Shown in pieces: positions 1 to 7,843 of a stretch of DNA of 21,736 nt. A program made the translations under genes and the position numbers. Source of the stretch: Desulfobulbaceae bacterium (GTDB taxonomy: Bacteria > Desulfobacterota > Desulfobulbia > Desulfobulbales > Desulfocapsaceae). The stretch covers positions 1 to 21,736 of the forward strand of contig JAMOMO010000487.1 of assembly GCA_027067035.1 (NCBI GenBank). The letters are read 5' to 3'. The notes under the pieces are model-generated. The model ran no database searches and was not told the DNA's origin. It was given only the letters and a program-made list of their open reading frames with translations. How positions within the stretch are numbered: the stretch's first letter is position 1; the number at the start of each line of letters is the position of its first letter.

Positions 1-966
1 ACCGACTATAATCTGGATGGCTACTACGGTTCGCTGTATGCACTTGAGACAGCGAAACAGGCTCTTTACAAACAGCAGGACAGTCTGGTCATCAATACCG
101 TTTCCACGATTTATGATATCATCAATTATCAAAAACAGAGAGAACTGTTATCCAGCCAGATTGACGGCCTGAAACAACACATCTCCCTCACTGCAGTGAA
201 AGAAAAAACAGGGCTGGCAACGGCCATGGATATGTACCGGGCCCGGCTTCGGCTGAAAGAAGTGCAGAACCAGTTGACCATCATTGAAAAGCAGTTTGAT
301 GCCCAGACGGATCGGCTGAAGAGTCTGCTTGGCACTTCAATAGAGGGAAACCTCACAGTCACCGCCCCCATAGATTATGAACCTGTGAAGGTCTCCCTTG
401 ATGAGGCTGTGTCCATTGCCCTTGAAAACCGCATCGAGATTGAGATGGCTGTACGTAAAAGTAATGAGGCAAAGAGAAAGATGGCAATTGCCAGACACAA
501 TATCCTGCCCATCATCGATCTGAACCTCGGCTACAAGAGGTATGAGGAGACGGATTCGGCTTTTCTTGATGAAGAGGACTGGATAGTCTCTCTCAATGGT
601 TCAGCTGATCTTTTCAGATCCGAGGAGAGAACCGCCTATGAACAGGCCAGCATAAACTTTCAGCAGTCAACCATTGATATTGAAAGCAGCCGTGAAGATA
701 TCATCCGTGAGGTGCGGGCCCAGGTGAATCAGATGAAGAAAAAGGAACAGCTGATAGTTGACAGAGCAGAACAGCTGCGCCAGGCACAGGGAAAACTTGA
801 GCTGGCCCGCTCCAAGTTCAACCATCAGCTGGCGGATAACTTTGATCTCCTTGAGGCGCAAACCCAGCGGCAGCAGGTGAAGACGGATCTTTTGATTGAT
901 ACCATCGGATATATTATCGATACCTACAGGTTGCGATCAGTTCTGGGAACACTCATTGAACGATAG
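1..966 (+). CDS. TolC-family outer membrane efflux protein (5' partial)
   Basis: This is the C-terminal part of an outer-membrane factor that would form the exit duct of a tripartite efflux pump. The frame is open from base 1, so the start and signal peptide lie outside the window. About 321 residues remain, against about 420-480 for a full protein. What is seen are long amphipathic helices rich in Gln, Glu, Lys and Arg, for example the stretch around 700-860, broken by short strand-like parts near 480-620. This matches the helical-barrel repeat of the TolC/OEP family. The TAG stop at 964-966 is 7 nt before the GTG of the membrane-fusion protein, so the two are almost certainly co-transcribed with the ABC genes. 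The substrate cannot be read from this gene. Confidence 0.88.
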   Translation, partial: TDYNLDGYYGSLYALETAKQALYKQQDSLVINTVSTIYDIINYQKQRELLSSQIDGLKQHISLTAVKEKTGLATAMDMYRARLRLKEVQNQLTIIEKQFDAQTDRLKSLLGTSIEGNLTVTAPIDYEPVKVSLDEAVSIALENRIEIEMAVRKSNEAKRKMAIARHNILPIIDLNLGYKRYEETDSAFLDEEDWIVSLNGSADLFRSEERTAYEQASINFQQSTIDIESSREDIIREVRAQVNQMKKKEQLIVDRAEQLRQAQGKLELARSKFNHQLADNFDLLEAQTQRQQVKTDLLIDTIGYIIDTYRLRSVLGTLIER

Positions 967-973
967 GTATGTT

Positions 974-2413
974 GTGAGCAAGAATATAACAAAAATATAT
1001 ATGCTGTGCGTCTTTCTTCTGCTCCTGTTCGCGCTTCTGCCAGGCTGTAACGCTTCGGGAGAAGGGGACCTGGAGCCGCTGCTGGTTGAGGCGAAAAGAC
1101 GTGATTTCAGCATTGATCTTAATATCATAGGGGTGCTGGACGCTGAAAAGTCCCATATGATATCCTCGGGAATTGAGGGGGCAAACGGGAAGATAATCTA
1201 TCTGATAAAAGATGGTGAACGGGTGGAAAAAGGAACCGTTCTCGTTCGTTTTGACAGGGCACTGTTTGAAAAAGAGGTGGCCGAACTTGAGTCTCAGGTT
1301 GAAAGCTATGGTGCAGCTGTGAATGCGGCGCAGCAGGTCGTGGCGTTTGAGAAAAATCAGGTGAAAAGGGAAATTGTCAGCGCCCGCTACGCCGAAAATA
1401 TTGCCAGGCTGGAACTGCAGCGTCTTCAGCAGGGTGATGGACCCTTAAAGCTTTCCGTCCTGAAAGAGGAAAAGGAAAAGGTCGAACTGGAATTGAAACG
1501 GTATCAGTCGTTTCTTGTGGAGTTGGAGTCATTTCAGGAAAAGGGCTTTGAGAATCCCTCTGAAATAAGCTCCACCAGGGAAAAGGTGGCGGCCTATACG
1601 AGGGAACTGGCTTCCGTGAAGAAGCGATATGAGACCTATCAGAAGCATGTCCTGCCGGCCCTGCTTGAAAGCGGACGCGCCAAGGTACAGAATGCATCGA
1701 TGCTGTTACAGCAGACCGAGCAGGGTGGGAAGTATAAAGTGGCCAAGGTGAAGGCATCCCTTCTACAGGTCAAAGGAGTTCTGCAGACCAAGAAGACTGC
1801 TCTGGCAAAGGCAAAGTTTAAACTGGCCCAGACTGAAATTAAAGCACCTTTCAGTGGTATTGTCATCCATTACAAGACATTCAGGAATGGTGAGAAACGA
1901 AAGCCGAGGGAAGGGGATTCGGTGTTTATGAATCAGCCCATTCTGTACCTTCCCGATGTGAGCAGGATGATAATCAAGACAAAGGCCCGGGAAGTTGATC
2001 TCCATAAGATCCGGCTTGGGCAGCAGGGGCGAATTGTGGTGGATGCCTATCCCGACTCAAAGCTTAGCGGAGAGTTGACGTTCATCGGCTCCCTTGCAAC
2101 AGCAGATGATGCCAGGGAGAGCTTTGAAAAATATTTTCAGGTTATATTTAAGGTCAATGAAGAGGACAGACGTCTCCGGCCGGGGATGACATGCCGTATT
2201 TCTATTCAGGTGGATTATGTCAAAGATGCCGTTTCAATACCTGTTCAGGCCGTTTTTGAAGACGATCAGGGAAGTTTTTGTTATGTGAAGAAAAATTGGG
2301 GCGGTTTTGAAAAAAGAGCAGTGACAGTGGGGCGGCAGAATATAGAATTTGCTGAAATCACTGAAGGCCTTGAAGCAGGAGAGCAGGTAAGCATGACACG
2401 GCAGGAAATGTAG
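974..2413 (+). CDS. HlyD/MacA-type membrane-fusion lipoprotein
   Basis: Periplasmic adaptor that would join the ABC permease to the TolC-like duct. The GTG at 974 is preferred because an AGG at 965-967 lies 6 nt upstream and the protein then opens with a clean lipoprotein signal: a hydrophobic core at residues 9-22 ending in LLPGC, with Cys25 as the lipidated residue. Upstream in-frame TTG starts would put extra residues before the signal. An ATG at 1001 is too late for the n-region. A long coiled-coil hairpin fills roughly residues 85-280. It is followed by the second lipoyl half (APFSGIVI) and a beta-barrel domain, as in MacA. The protein has 479 residues, longer than MacA (about 370) because of an extended hairpin. 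The next gene starts 3 nt after the stop. Confidence 0.88.
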   Translation: MSKNITKIYMLCVFLLLLFALLPGCNASGEGDLEPLLVEAKRRDFSIDLNIIGVLDAEKSHMISSGIEGANGKIIYLIKDGERVEKGTVLVRFDRALFEKEVAELESQVESYGAAVNAAQQVVAFEKNQVKREIVSARYAENIARLELQRLQQGDGPLKLSVLKEEKEKVELELKRYQSFLVELESFQEKGFENPSEISSTREKVAAYTRELASVKKRYETYQKHVLPALLESGRAKVQNASMLLQQTEQGGKYKVAKVKASLLQVKGVLQTKKTALAKAKFKLAQTEIKAPFSGIVIHYKTFRNGEKRKPREGDSVFMNQPILYLPDVSRMIIKTKAREVDLHKIRLGQQGRIVVDAYPDSKLSGELTFIGSLATADDARESFEKYFQVIFKVNEEDRRLRPGMTCRISIQVDYVKDAVSIPVQAVFEDDQGSFCYVKKNWGGFEKRAVTVGRQNIEFAEITEGLEAGEQVSMTRQEM

Positions 2414-2416
2414 CAG

Positions 2417-3079
2417 ATGCTGCTCGAAGTTGAAAAGGTATACAAGAGTTACCAGTTGGGCAGGAATACCATACCCGTTCTTCAGGGTGTTGATCTTGTT
2501 GTGAAGAAAGGTGAATTCGTTTCCATAATGGGGACTTCCGGGTCCGGAAAGTCAACACTGCTGCATATACTTGGAGGCCTGGACACACCTGACCGGGGTT
2601 CATACCGCTTGAATAAGAAAGATATGCTGAGCCTGTCTGATGACGAGCGGTCCTGGATTCGCGGCCACTGGCTGGGCTTTGTCTTTCAGACCTTTGATCT
2701 CCTTCCGGAGTTTGATTTAGTGGAGAATGTCAGCTTGCCTTTTCTCTATAACAGCAGTGATCCTGAAACCATGCGGAAGCAGGTAGAGAATGCCATAGAA
2801 CGGGTGGGACTTGCACATCGCAGGAGACATCGGCCTTTTGAGTTGTCTGGAGGAGAGATGCAGCGGGTGGCCATTGCACGGGCACTTGCAGTCAACCCGA
2901 AACTGATTCTGGCCGATGAACCCACCGGGAATCTTGACAGCAGGAGCAGTCGGCATATTCTTGAGCTGTTTCAGGAACTGCACCGGTCCGGCACTGCCAT
3001 AATACTGGTGAGCCACGATGAAAAGGTTGCCGCTGTCTCGGAACGAACGCTTCATATGATTGACGGATACCTCCAGTAA
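2417..3079 (+). CDS. ABC transporter ATPase, LolD/MacB type
   Basis: Cytoplasmic ATPase subunit of a type VII (MacB/LolCDE-like) ABC system. All canonical motifs are visible in 220 residues: Walker A GTSGSGKST at 39-47, Q-loop Gln91, signature LSGGEMQR at 143-150, Walker B LILADEPTGNLD at 163-174 and switch His200. The DEPTGNLD string is typical of the LolD/MacB/FtsE group. The ATG at 2417 lies 3 nt after the previous stop, with an AGGA at 2403-2406. The permease is a separate gene 1 nt downstream, so this is a split MacB rather than the fused E. coli form. Energy coupling in this group drives mechanotransmission to the periplasm, not substrate passage through the inner membrane. Confidence 0.95.
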   Translation: MLLEVEKVYKSYQLGRNTIPVLQGVDLVVKKGEFVSIMGTSGSGKSTLLHILGGLDTPDRGSYRLNKKDMLSLSDDERSWIRGHWLGFVFQTFDLLPEFDLVENVSLPFLYNSSDPETMRKQVENAIERVGLAHRRRHRPFELSGGEMQRVAIARALAVNPKLILADEPTGNLDSRSSRHILELFQELHRSGTAIILVSHDEKVAAVSERTLHMIDGYLQ

Positions 3080-3080
3080 G

Positions 3081-4328
3081 ATGATACGTCAGGGTCTGAC
3101 TTTTGTTATCACTGCCTACCGTTCGCTTCTTATCCATAAGCTCCGCTCCCTTTTGAGTGTACTCGGTATTGTGTGCGGGGTGATGGCTGTCATGGTCATG
3201 ATATCCACAGGTGAGGGTGCGAAAGAAGAGGTGCTGAGCCGGATAGAACGCCTGGGACTGAAAAATATCTATGTCAGTGCCAAGTTTCTCTCACAAGAAC
3301 AGCAGAAACAGGTGCAGAGAAAAAAATCGTATGGTCTTTCGCTCTTTGATGTGGACTATCTTGCCTCCCTTTCCCCGATGATTACCCAGGTCGGTGCAGT
3401 ACAGAAAGTGGCCCTGACACCGGTGGGAACCGGCATCGACATTACTCCAAATATCCTCAAATGCACTCCAAACTACAGCGAACTGCTCGGCCTTCCGCTG
3501 CGCTCCGGACGCTTTATCACTGTGCGGGATTCCCTTGAGAAACGCCAGGTTTGTGTTATCGGTGCAGTACTGTCAGGGCGGCTGGGCCGTGAGGGTCGTG
3601 TCGGTGGACTCATCAGAATAGATGATCTTCTCTACACAATTGTGGGGGTTCTGAAAAAAGACAGCCGGGAGCCCGCAAAAAGCGCAAAGGTGACAAATCA
3701 GAACTTTAATGATACGATTTTTTTACCCTTGAATATCCCACATAATTTGACTAAATTCGGTTCCTCGATAGCACAGTACTCGGAGCTGTCCTCCATTGTC
3801 CTGGAAGTGGATGGTCGGGAACATGTGGAATCTGCCGCCAGGCTTATTCACCGGGCGATGGAATATAATCACCAGGGGGTGCTGGATTATGACGTTATTG
3901 TGCCGTTGGAGCTGCTGGACCAGGCCCTTGCCGCACAAAAGACGTTCAATCTGGTTCTGTCTGTTATCGCAGCTGTGTCTCTTCTGGTCGGTGGTATCGG
4001 CATCATGAATATTATGCTGGCCACTGTCACAGAAAGAAGACGTGAAATAGGAATCAGAAGGGCTGTGGGAGCGACCCGCAGGGATATTGCATACCAGTTT
4101 CTTGCAGAATCTTTTCTGCTCACAATGTGTGGTGGCATACTGGGAGTTGCCAGTGGTTTTGCCTCTGTTTTTGTCATAGAAACCCTGGCTGGCTGGCCCA
4201 TAGAGATAACGGTTCTGTCCATGACGGTTCCTTTCGTTCTGGCCTGTGTAACAGGGGTTTTCTTTGGGTATTATCCGGCAGTGCAGGCTGCTAAAATGGA
4301 TCCGATCAAGGCACTGCGGACTGTCTAG
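3081..4328 (+). CDS. MacB-type FtsX-family ABC permease
   Basis: Inner-membrane permease of the tripartite efflux system, 415 residues. The ATG at 3081 is 1 nt past the ATPase stop. A TTG at 3060 in the same frame would overlap that gene and adds nothing typical of the family. Seen in order: an N-terminal amphipathic segment and TM1 (about residues 20-42), a large periplasmic MacB_PCD-like domain of about 230 residues, then three TM helices near the C terminus within the FtsX domain. The cytoplasmic loop has the family string ERRREIGIRRAVGA, and the tail ends with the usual A-x-x-x-x-P-I-x-A-L-R pattern. This is the last gene of the transporter block, and the next gene is 155 nt away. Confidence 0.94.
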   Translation: MIRQGLTFVITAYRSLLIHKLRSLLSVLGIVCGVMAVMVMISTGEGAKEEVLSRIERLGLKNIYVSAKFLSQEQQKQVQRKKSYGLSLFDVDYLASLSPMITQVGAVQKVALTPVGTGIDITPNILKCTPNYSELLGLPLRSGRFITVRDSLEKRQVCVIGAVLSGRLGREGRVGGLIRIDDLLYTIVGVLKKDSREPAKSAKVTNQNFNDTIFLPLNIPHNLTKFGSSIAQYSELSSIVLEVDGREHVESAARLIHRAMEYNHQGVLDYDVIVPLELLDQALAAQKTFNLVLSVIAAVSLLVGGIGIMNIMLATVTERRREIGIRRAVGATRRDIAYQFLAESFLLTMCGGILGVASGFASVFVIETLAGWPIEITVLSMTVPFVLACVTGVFFGYYPAVQAAKMDPIKALRTV

Positions 4329-4386
4329 TTGCATAACCGCTGCTACTGGTTTGGAGAAACATAAAGGTCATCTTGCAAAATTATTT

Positions 4387-4440
4387 TTTTCGTCTCAACT
4401 ATTTGTGCTGTTTTTGCGGTGCATTGAGTTGAAACGAAAA
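4387..4440. repeat. Imperfect 14-bp inverted repeat in intergenic gap
   Basis: Arms at 4387-4400 (ttttcgtctcaact) and 4427-4440 (agttgaaacgaaaa) are complementary at 13 of 14 positions, with a 26-nt spacer. The element sits between the permease gene and the secreted-protein gene. Neither side is followed by a T-run, so it does not look like an intrinsic terminator. It may be an operator or an mRNA leader hairpin. Function is inferred from position only. Confidence 0.4.
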
Positions 4441-4483
4441 TGCTAATTTCTCAAGATACCATAGTGTATTTGAGAGAGCTAAA

Positions 4484-5194
4484 ATGGAAAAGCTATGTGA
4501 TCGTCTTTTAAAACAGGGGGTGCTTTCCCTTGTAATTGTCAGCCTGAGCGTTTGCAGTACATCGCTTATCTCTGTTGCCGGGCAGGTTGCTTCCCCGGAC
4601 ACTGAGGAGGAAGCAGGTGTTCTCCTTGATGACCAGAAGAAAGAGCCGGTGGCTGAGACTACTGAGACCAGTGCCACTGAGGCCGCTTCCCTGGAAGAGC
4701 CGCCATTTGAGGTGAGTGAACCCACGGTGACGGTCGATGACGGCGAAGGCATAGACGGCATGACCATGTTGTACGCCGGAGGGGCAATCGGGCTGGCAGC
4801 CATTGCAGTGGCCGCATTGGCCGGTGGCGGGTCGTCAGGATCCGGGTCCTCTTCACCATCGGCGCCGTCAACTCCTGTTGTCGGGCCGGATCTGAACGGG
4901 TCAAACTGGCTGGGATTTCTGGATATTAAAGATACTCGTTCAGCCGGGTATCAGAATATTTCCGCGACCATCATACAAAACGGTTCAGCCGTACAGATTA
5001 ATACATCCTCAACTCTGGATTACGGACATCAGTTTAACGGCAGCATCGACAGCAGTGGGAATATGCTGATGTATGACTCTATTACCGGGGAAGACTGGAC
5101 CACGCACTACAGTAAGGCAACGGCAAATAGTGTGGACCTGTATGACTATGTGAATAATCTCAAGGAACTGGACAGGATGTTGCTGAATCGCTGA
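4484..5194 (+). CDS. Secreted protein of unknown function with glycine-rich membrane segment
   Basis: No family is recognised. The 236-residue protein starts at an ATG with a GAGAG Shine-Dalgarno-like sequence about 7 nt upstream. Residues 1-33 look like a Sec signal peptide, with a basic start and a hydrophobic core ending near SVAGQVA. Residues 38-92 are acidic and rich in Thr, Glu and Pro, so probably disordered. Residues 94-113 form a Gly/Ala-rich hydrophobic segment reminiscent of glycine-zipper helices. This is followed by a Gly/Ser/Pro linker (114-133). The remaining about 100 residues look like a small beta domain opening with NWLGFLDI and rich in Ser, Thr, Asn and Tyr. It lies between the efflux system and the kinase cassette and could serve either. 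An envelope location is likely. Confidence 0.7.
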   Translation: MEKLCDRLLKQGVLSLVIVSLSVCSTSLISVAGQVASPDTEEEAGVLLDDQKKEPVAETTETSATEAASLEEPPFEVSEPTVTVDDGEGIDGMTMLYAGGAIGLAAIAVAALAGGGSSGSGSSSPSAPSTPVVGPDLNGSNWLGFLDIKDTRSAGYQNISATIIQNGSAVQINTSSTLDYGHQFNGSIDSSGNMLMYDSITGEDWTTHYSKATANSVDLYDYVNNLKELDRMLLNR

Positions 5195-5210
5195 CTGTCG
5201 TCTTTGTGTT

Positions 5211-5255
5211 CCGGCGCCGGGTGACAGGCTGTGGCGGAAACCGCTGACGCGCCTG
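5211..5255. other. GC-rich palindrome and hairpin downstream of the secreted protein
   Basis: A perfect 10-bp palindrome (ccggcgccgg, 5211-5220) is followed by a possible two-part hairpin: outer arms 5225-5229 and 5251-5255 (caggc/gcctg), inner arms 5234-5237 and 5241-5244 (gcgg/ccgc). There is no T-tract after it, so intrinsic termination is not supported. It could slow RNA decay or be chance structure. Confidence 0.25.
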
Positions 5256-5314
5256 CCGGGTGGATGAAGAGTGGAACAAAGAAAGAAGGAACAGGCTGCT
5301 TTTTACAGGAAAAT

Positions 5315-5323
5315 TGATATAAT
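5315..5323 (+). promoter_or_regulatory. Extended -10 promoter for the PqqD/kinase cassette
   Basis: The string tgatataat at 5315-5323 is a perfect extended -10 (TGnTATAAT), 63 nt before the ATG of the PqqD-like gene. No good -35 is seen at the right spacing, which is usual for extended -10 promoters. It would give the three-gene cassette its own start of transcription, separate from the transporter block. Confidence 0.55.
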
Positions 5324-5386
5324 CAACACTCTCTGTTGTCTCTTGTCAGATTTTCGTCATAAATTCAGAGAATAGAAAAGAACTCA

Positions 5387-5659
5387 ATGGATATACAGAA
5401 AAAAGTAGTCTTTGAACCCGGCTATCTTCTTGAAAAAATAGACGATGAAATAACTGTCTACCATCCGACGCTTGCCACTTCTCTTTATCTCAATGAGACC
5501 GGGGCGCTGATCTGGGAACTGTGTGATGGAGAACGATCCATTTCCGAGGTGATCGACATTCTTGTTGAAAACTATCCGGAGAACAGCCCGCAGATTGCTG
5601 ATGATGTCAGAGCCCTCATCAGGCGTTTACTTGAAAAGAATATTGCTGTTTTACGTTAA
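5387..5659 (+). CDS. PqqD-like peptide-binding protein (RRE fold)
   Basis: A 90-residue protein of the PqqD family. These winged-helix proteins (RiPP recognition elements) hold a leader peptide for modifying enzymes. Seen: an N-terminal beta-hairpin (residues 8-36, with the YHP and LYLN strands), then the diagnostic LNETGALIWELCDG turn-helix at 35-48 and two further helices (ISEVIDILVENY and the DDVRALIRRLLEKN region) to the end. It is free-standing, not fused to a radical SAM enzyme, and no PqqE, PqqA or PqqC is nearby, so PQQ synthesis is not the job. The next gene is an HPr-kinase-like protein, matching the 'HPr-rel-A system PqqD family' arrangement as I remember it. It probably presents a peptide or protein substrate to that kinase or to the nucleotidyltransferase. 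Confidence 0.88.
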   Translation: MDIQKKVVFEPGYLLEKIDDEITVYHPTLATSLYLNETGALIWELCDGERSISEVIDILVENYPENSPQIADDVRALIRRLLEKNIAVLR

Positions 5660-5685
5660 TACCAACTGCTTCGGCCATCAACATT

Positions 5686-6543
5686 TTGAAATCACCCTCC
5701 CATTACACGGTCACCTTCGCAGGACAGCATGTCACCATCGAATATGAGTCCGGGGAAGTTTATGAGTTCCTGTCCCTGCTGTTTTCCGACCTGCATGAGG
5801 AAGCGGCGATCGAATCGGAAACACTTCTGTGGATTTCGGCAGGTGAAGCCGAAGACGAATATGTACTGAGCGGTGTCGGCGGAAATCCGTTCGGTGGTTG
5901 TCTGGACGTACGGTTCGCCGCTGTTGTCTTTGATGCGGTGATCTACAATCTGCTCAATGACAACAGTCAGGGTATTGCCTTCCATGCCGGTGCTGTTGCC
6001 CATGAGGGGAAAGTTATTCTGCTGCCGGGAGAGAGCGGGTTTGGAAAGAGCAGCATGACCGCCTGCCTCCTTGCCGCCGGATGCTCCTATCTGACAGATG
6101 AGCTTTATTTTATACCCCTTGATGACTCTGCTCCACGACTTTCCTTCACCAGGCCGCTCTGTATTAAATCTGGTTCCGCTGAAGCTGTAAGGGAGTTGTT
6201 TTCAGAAGATCTGCTCGCTGCTGCACTGGGAGATCAGTATGGGTATATTATTCCCCATCGTCTTTTGAATCCGGAGTTCAAGAAGATCTCCGCCCCTCCT
6301 TCCCTGATATTGATTCCAAAATATACGGCGGATTCCCCCTTGAGTATTGAAAAGCTTTCCCCTGCCCAGATCTCCACCCTCCTTATGACCTGTGACGTGA
6401 ACGGCAGGAACCTGGAGGATCATGGTTTCCGCCAGGTGGTACGGATGGCGCGGGCCACTCCAGCCTATCGGATTACCTATGGTTCATTTCACGGCGTTGC
6501 CGAGGCCATGAATACTCTGTATAAAGAATTAGGCTGGATATAG
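5686..6543 (+). CDS. HPr kinase-like P-loop kinase (HprK-related)
   Basis: A 285-residue protein resembling the C-terminal catalytic domain of HPr serine kinase. The core runs from the strand before His100 (GIAFHAGAV) into Walker A GESGFGKSS at 115-123, then TDEL at 137-140, where classical HprK has its acidic Mg-binding motif. A basic RPLCIKSG segment follows at 156-163. The classical HprK N-terminal domain and signature are absent, and no HPr or PTS gene is near, so carbon-catabolite control is unlikely. The only standard start codon is TTG 5686, 26 nt after the PqqD stop and without a visible Shine-Dalgarno, which suggests coupled translation. Related kinases in paeninodin-type lasso clusters phosphorylate a peptide Ser side chain. 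A similar role here is inference. Confidence 0.83.
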   Translation: MKSPSHYTVTFAGQHVTIEYESGEVYEFLSLLFSDLHEEAAIESETLLWISAGEAEDEYVLSGVGGNPFGGCLDVRFAAVVFDAVIYNLLNDNSQGIAFHAGAVAHEGKVILLPGESGFGKSSMTACLLAAGCSYLTDELYFIPLDDSAPRLSFTRPLCIKSGSAEAVRELFSEDLLAAALGDQYGYIIPHRLLNPEFKKISAPPSLILIPKYTADSPLSIEKLSPAQISTLLMTCDVNGRNLEDHGFRQVVRMARATPAYRITYGSFHGVAEAMNTLYKELGWI

Positions 6544-6549
6544 TCAACT

Positions 6550-7692
6550 GTGGAAAAGATCCTGGCTCTTTGTGCTCGCAACAGTGGTCATGAGCTGATG
6601 TATGAGCAGTTGAAAACTGCCCTTTCTCTTTATCCATCAGACGAACATTCCTGGACCCGGCTTATCCACAAGGCGGAACAGCATGGTGTCGCATCATTAC
6701 TCTACAGGCACCTCCGCCATATCGACTTTCCTGTCCCCGTGTCCGGCAGGCGGATGTTGCAGAGCCTGTATCTCCGAAACAGACGATCGAATAAGTGCAG
6801 AAACAATGCCGTCCTTGAAATCGTTTCCGCCTGCGGCCGGGAAGGCATTGATGTGATGCTGGTGAAGGGCATTGCCCTGTGTAATTCTGTTTATGATGAA
6901 GTGGCGCTGCGGCCCATGCGTGATGTTGATCTGCTGATCAGAAAAGCGGATATATTCAGGGCCGAGGAAATTTTAATCGATCTGGGCTACAGCTCTGTGA
7001 CAGACCATGCGGTGCCCGATGATTATTATCATCTAACCCCGTTGGAAAAAATCATAGACGGGCTTCCCGTCGGCATAGAACTCCATCATAATCTCCTGCC
7101 CTTTCACCCTCAATATCCCCTGTGGCCCTTTGAGAAATCCTTTCAGACATCCCGGCAGATAATGGTTGACGGGACACCGGTTCATACCCTTTCGCTTGAA
7201 GATACGCTCTACTATGCATATCTGCACGGCTTCCAGGCACCTTTAACCTATGAACCGTACAGGTTGATGCATGTGGCTGATATTGTCAGTCTCATTGAGA
7301 AATATTCAAAACAGCTGGACTGGCCTGGTATCCGGAAAGAGTCGGCAACTCTTTTGACAAGTATCGCCTGTTTTCACTTCCTGACTCCTCTGCCGTCTGC
7401 TGTCAGGAGGAAAGCAGATTTTGATTTCAGCAGGAAGCCATGGGGAGTTGGCCGTCCATTTACTGGCTGGCCATTACGAAAGATACGGGATACTGACTGG
7501 CGTAACATGTTTGATTTATTGGTGGAAACGCTTTTGCCGCCCCAGTGGTGGCTCCAGCTGTACTATGGCTGTCAGCAGGGTGCCGACTACTGGAAGGCAC
7601 GTTGCCTGTATCATCCCAGGACGATCTGGCGCTGGATAAAGGTGTACTCTGCCGCCTGTTTTAAAAACAGAAAACCTCCTGCCACGGGTTGA
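6550..7692 (+). CDS. Nucleotidyltransferase family protein (PF14907-like)
   Basis: A 380-residue protein of the 'nucleotidyltransferase family' (NTP_transf_5 type). Visible landmarks are KGIAL at 106-110, the catalytic RPMRDVDLLI at 121-130 with metal ligands Asp125 and Asp127, a likely third carboxylate at Glu177 (GIELHH), a helical His-rich part (LEDTLYYAYLHGF, 216-228) and the usual C-terminal LPPQWWLQLYYG-like string. The start is GTG 6550, 6 nt after the kinase stop and without a clear Shine-Dalgarno, so coupling is likely. The frame stays intact to the end. Such enzymes accompany HprK-like kinases and PqqD proteins both in some lasso peptide clusters and in glycan loci. It would transfer an NMP or related group to an unknown acceptor. 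Confidence 0.83.
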   Translation: MEKILALCARNSGHELMYEQLKTALSLYPSDEHSWTRLIHKAEQHGVASLLYRHLRHIDFPVPVSGRRMLQSLYLRNRRSNKCRNNAVLEIVSACGREGIDVMLVKGIALCNSVYDEVALRPMRDVDLLIRKADIFRAEEILIDLGYSSVTDHAVPDDYYHLTPLEKIIDGLPVGIELHHNLLPFHPQYPLWPFEKSFQTSRQIMVDGTPVHTLSLEDTLYYAYLHGFQAPLTYEPYRLMHVADIVSLIEKYSKQLDWPGIRKESATLLTSIACFHFLTPLPSAVRRKADFDFSRKPWGVGRPFTGWPLRKIRDTDWRNMFDLLVETLLPPQWWLQLYYGCQQGADYWKARCLYHPRTIWRWIKVYSAACFKNRKPPATG

Positions 7693-7752
7693 TCTGTTGA
7701 CCGCAAAAGCAGCAGTGGTAACCTTTTTCGTTAAAAACTGTTCCGAAAAACC

Positions 7753-7781
7753 TTGAATATTTTGAATAAACATATGATACT
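7753..7781 (+). promoter_or_regulatory. Candidate sigma70-type promoter for the Tat/LPAHA protein
   Basis: TTGAAT at 7753-7758 and GATACT at 7776-7781 are 17 nt apart, in an AT-rich gap after the nucleotidyltransferase gene. Each box matches 4 of 6 consensus bases. A second TTGAAT at 7762-7767 and a TATGAT at 7773-7778 leave the exact boxes uncertain. It would give a leader of about 55 nt before the ATG at 7844. Confidence 0.4.
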
Positions 7782-7843
7782 ATGTTACCGGAGAAGGATT
7801 GACCATATCCAATTACGAAAAAAACAAAAAACGAGGAATGTTG

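Noticed and set aside
3723..4334. Minus-strand open frame of about 200 codons opposite the permease
   Set aside because: Rich in His, Gln and Cys with no coherent fold; the plus strand encodes a clear FtsX domain there.
5387..5659. PQQ cofactor biosynthesis
   Set aside because: Only a PqqD-like protein is present; PqqA, PqqB, PqqC and PqqE are absent and the neighbours point elsewhere.
7421..7639. Possible frameshift in the nucleotidyltransferase
   Set aside because: A second open frame overlaps here, but the main frame goes on with family-typical LPPQWWLQLYYG and a normal C terminus.
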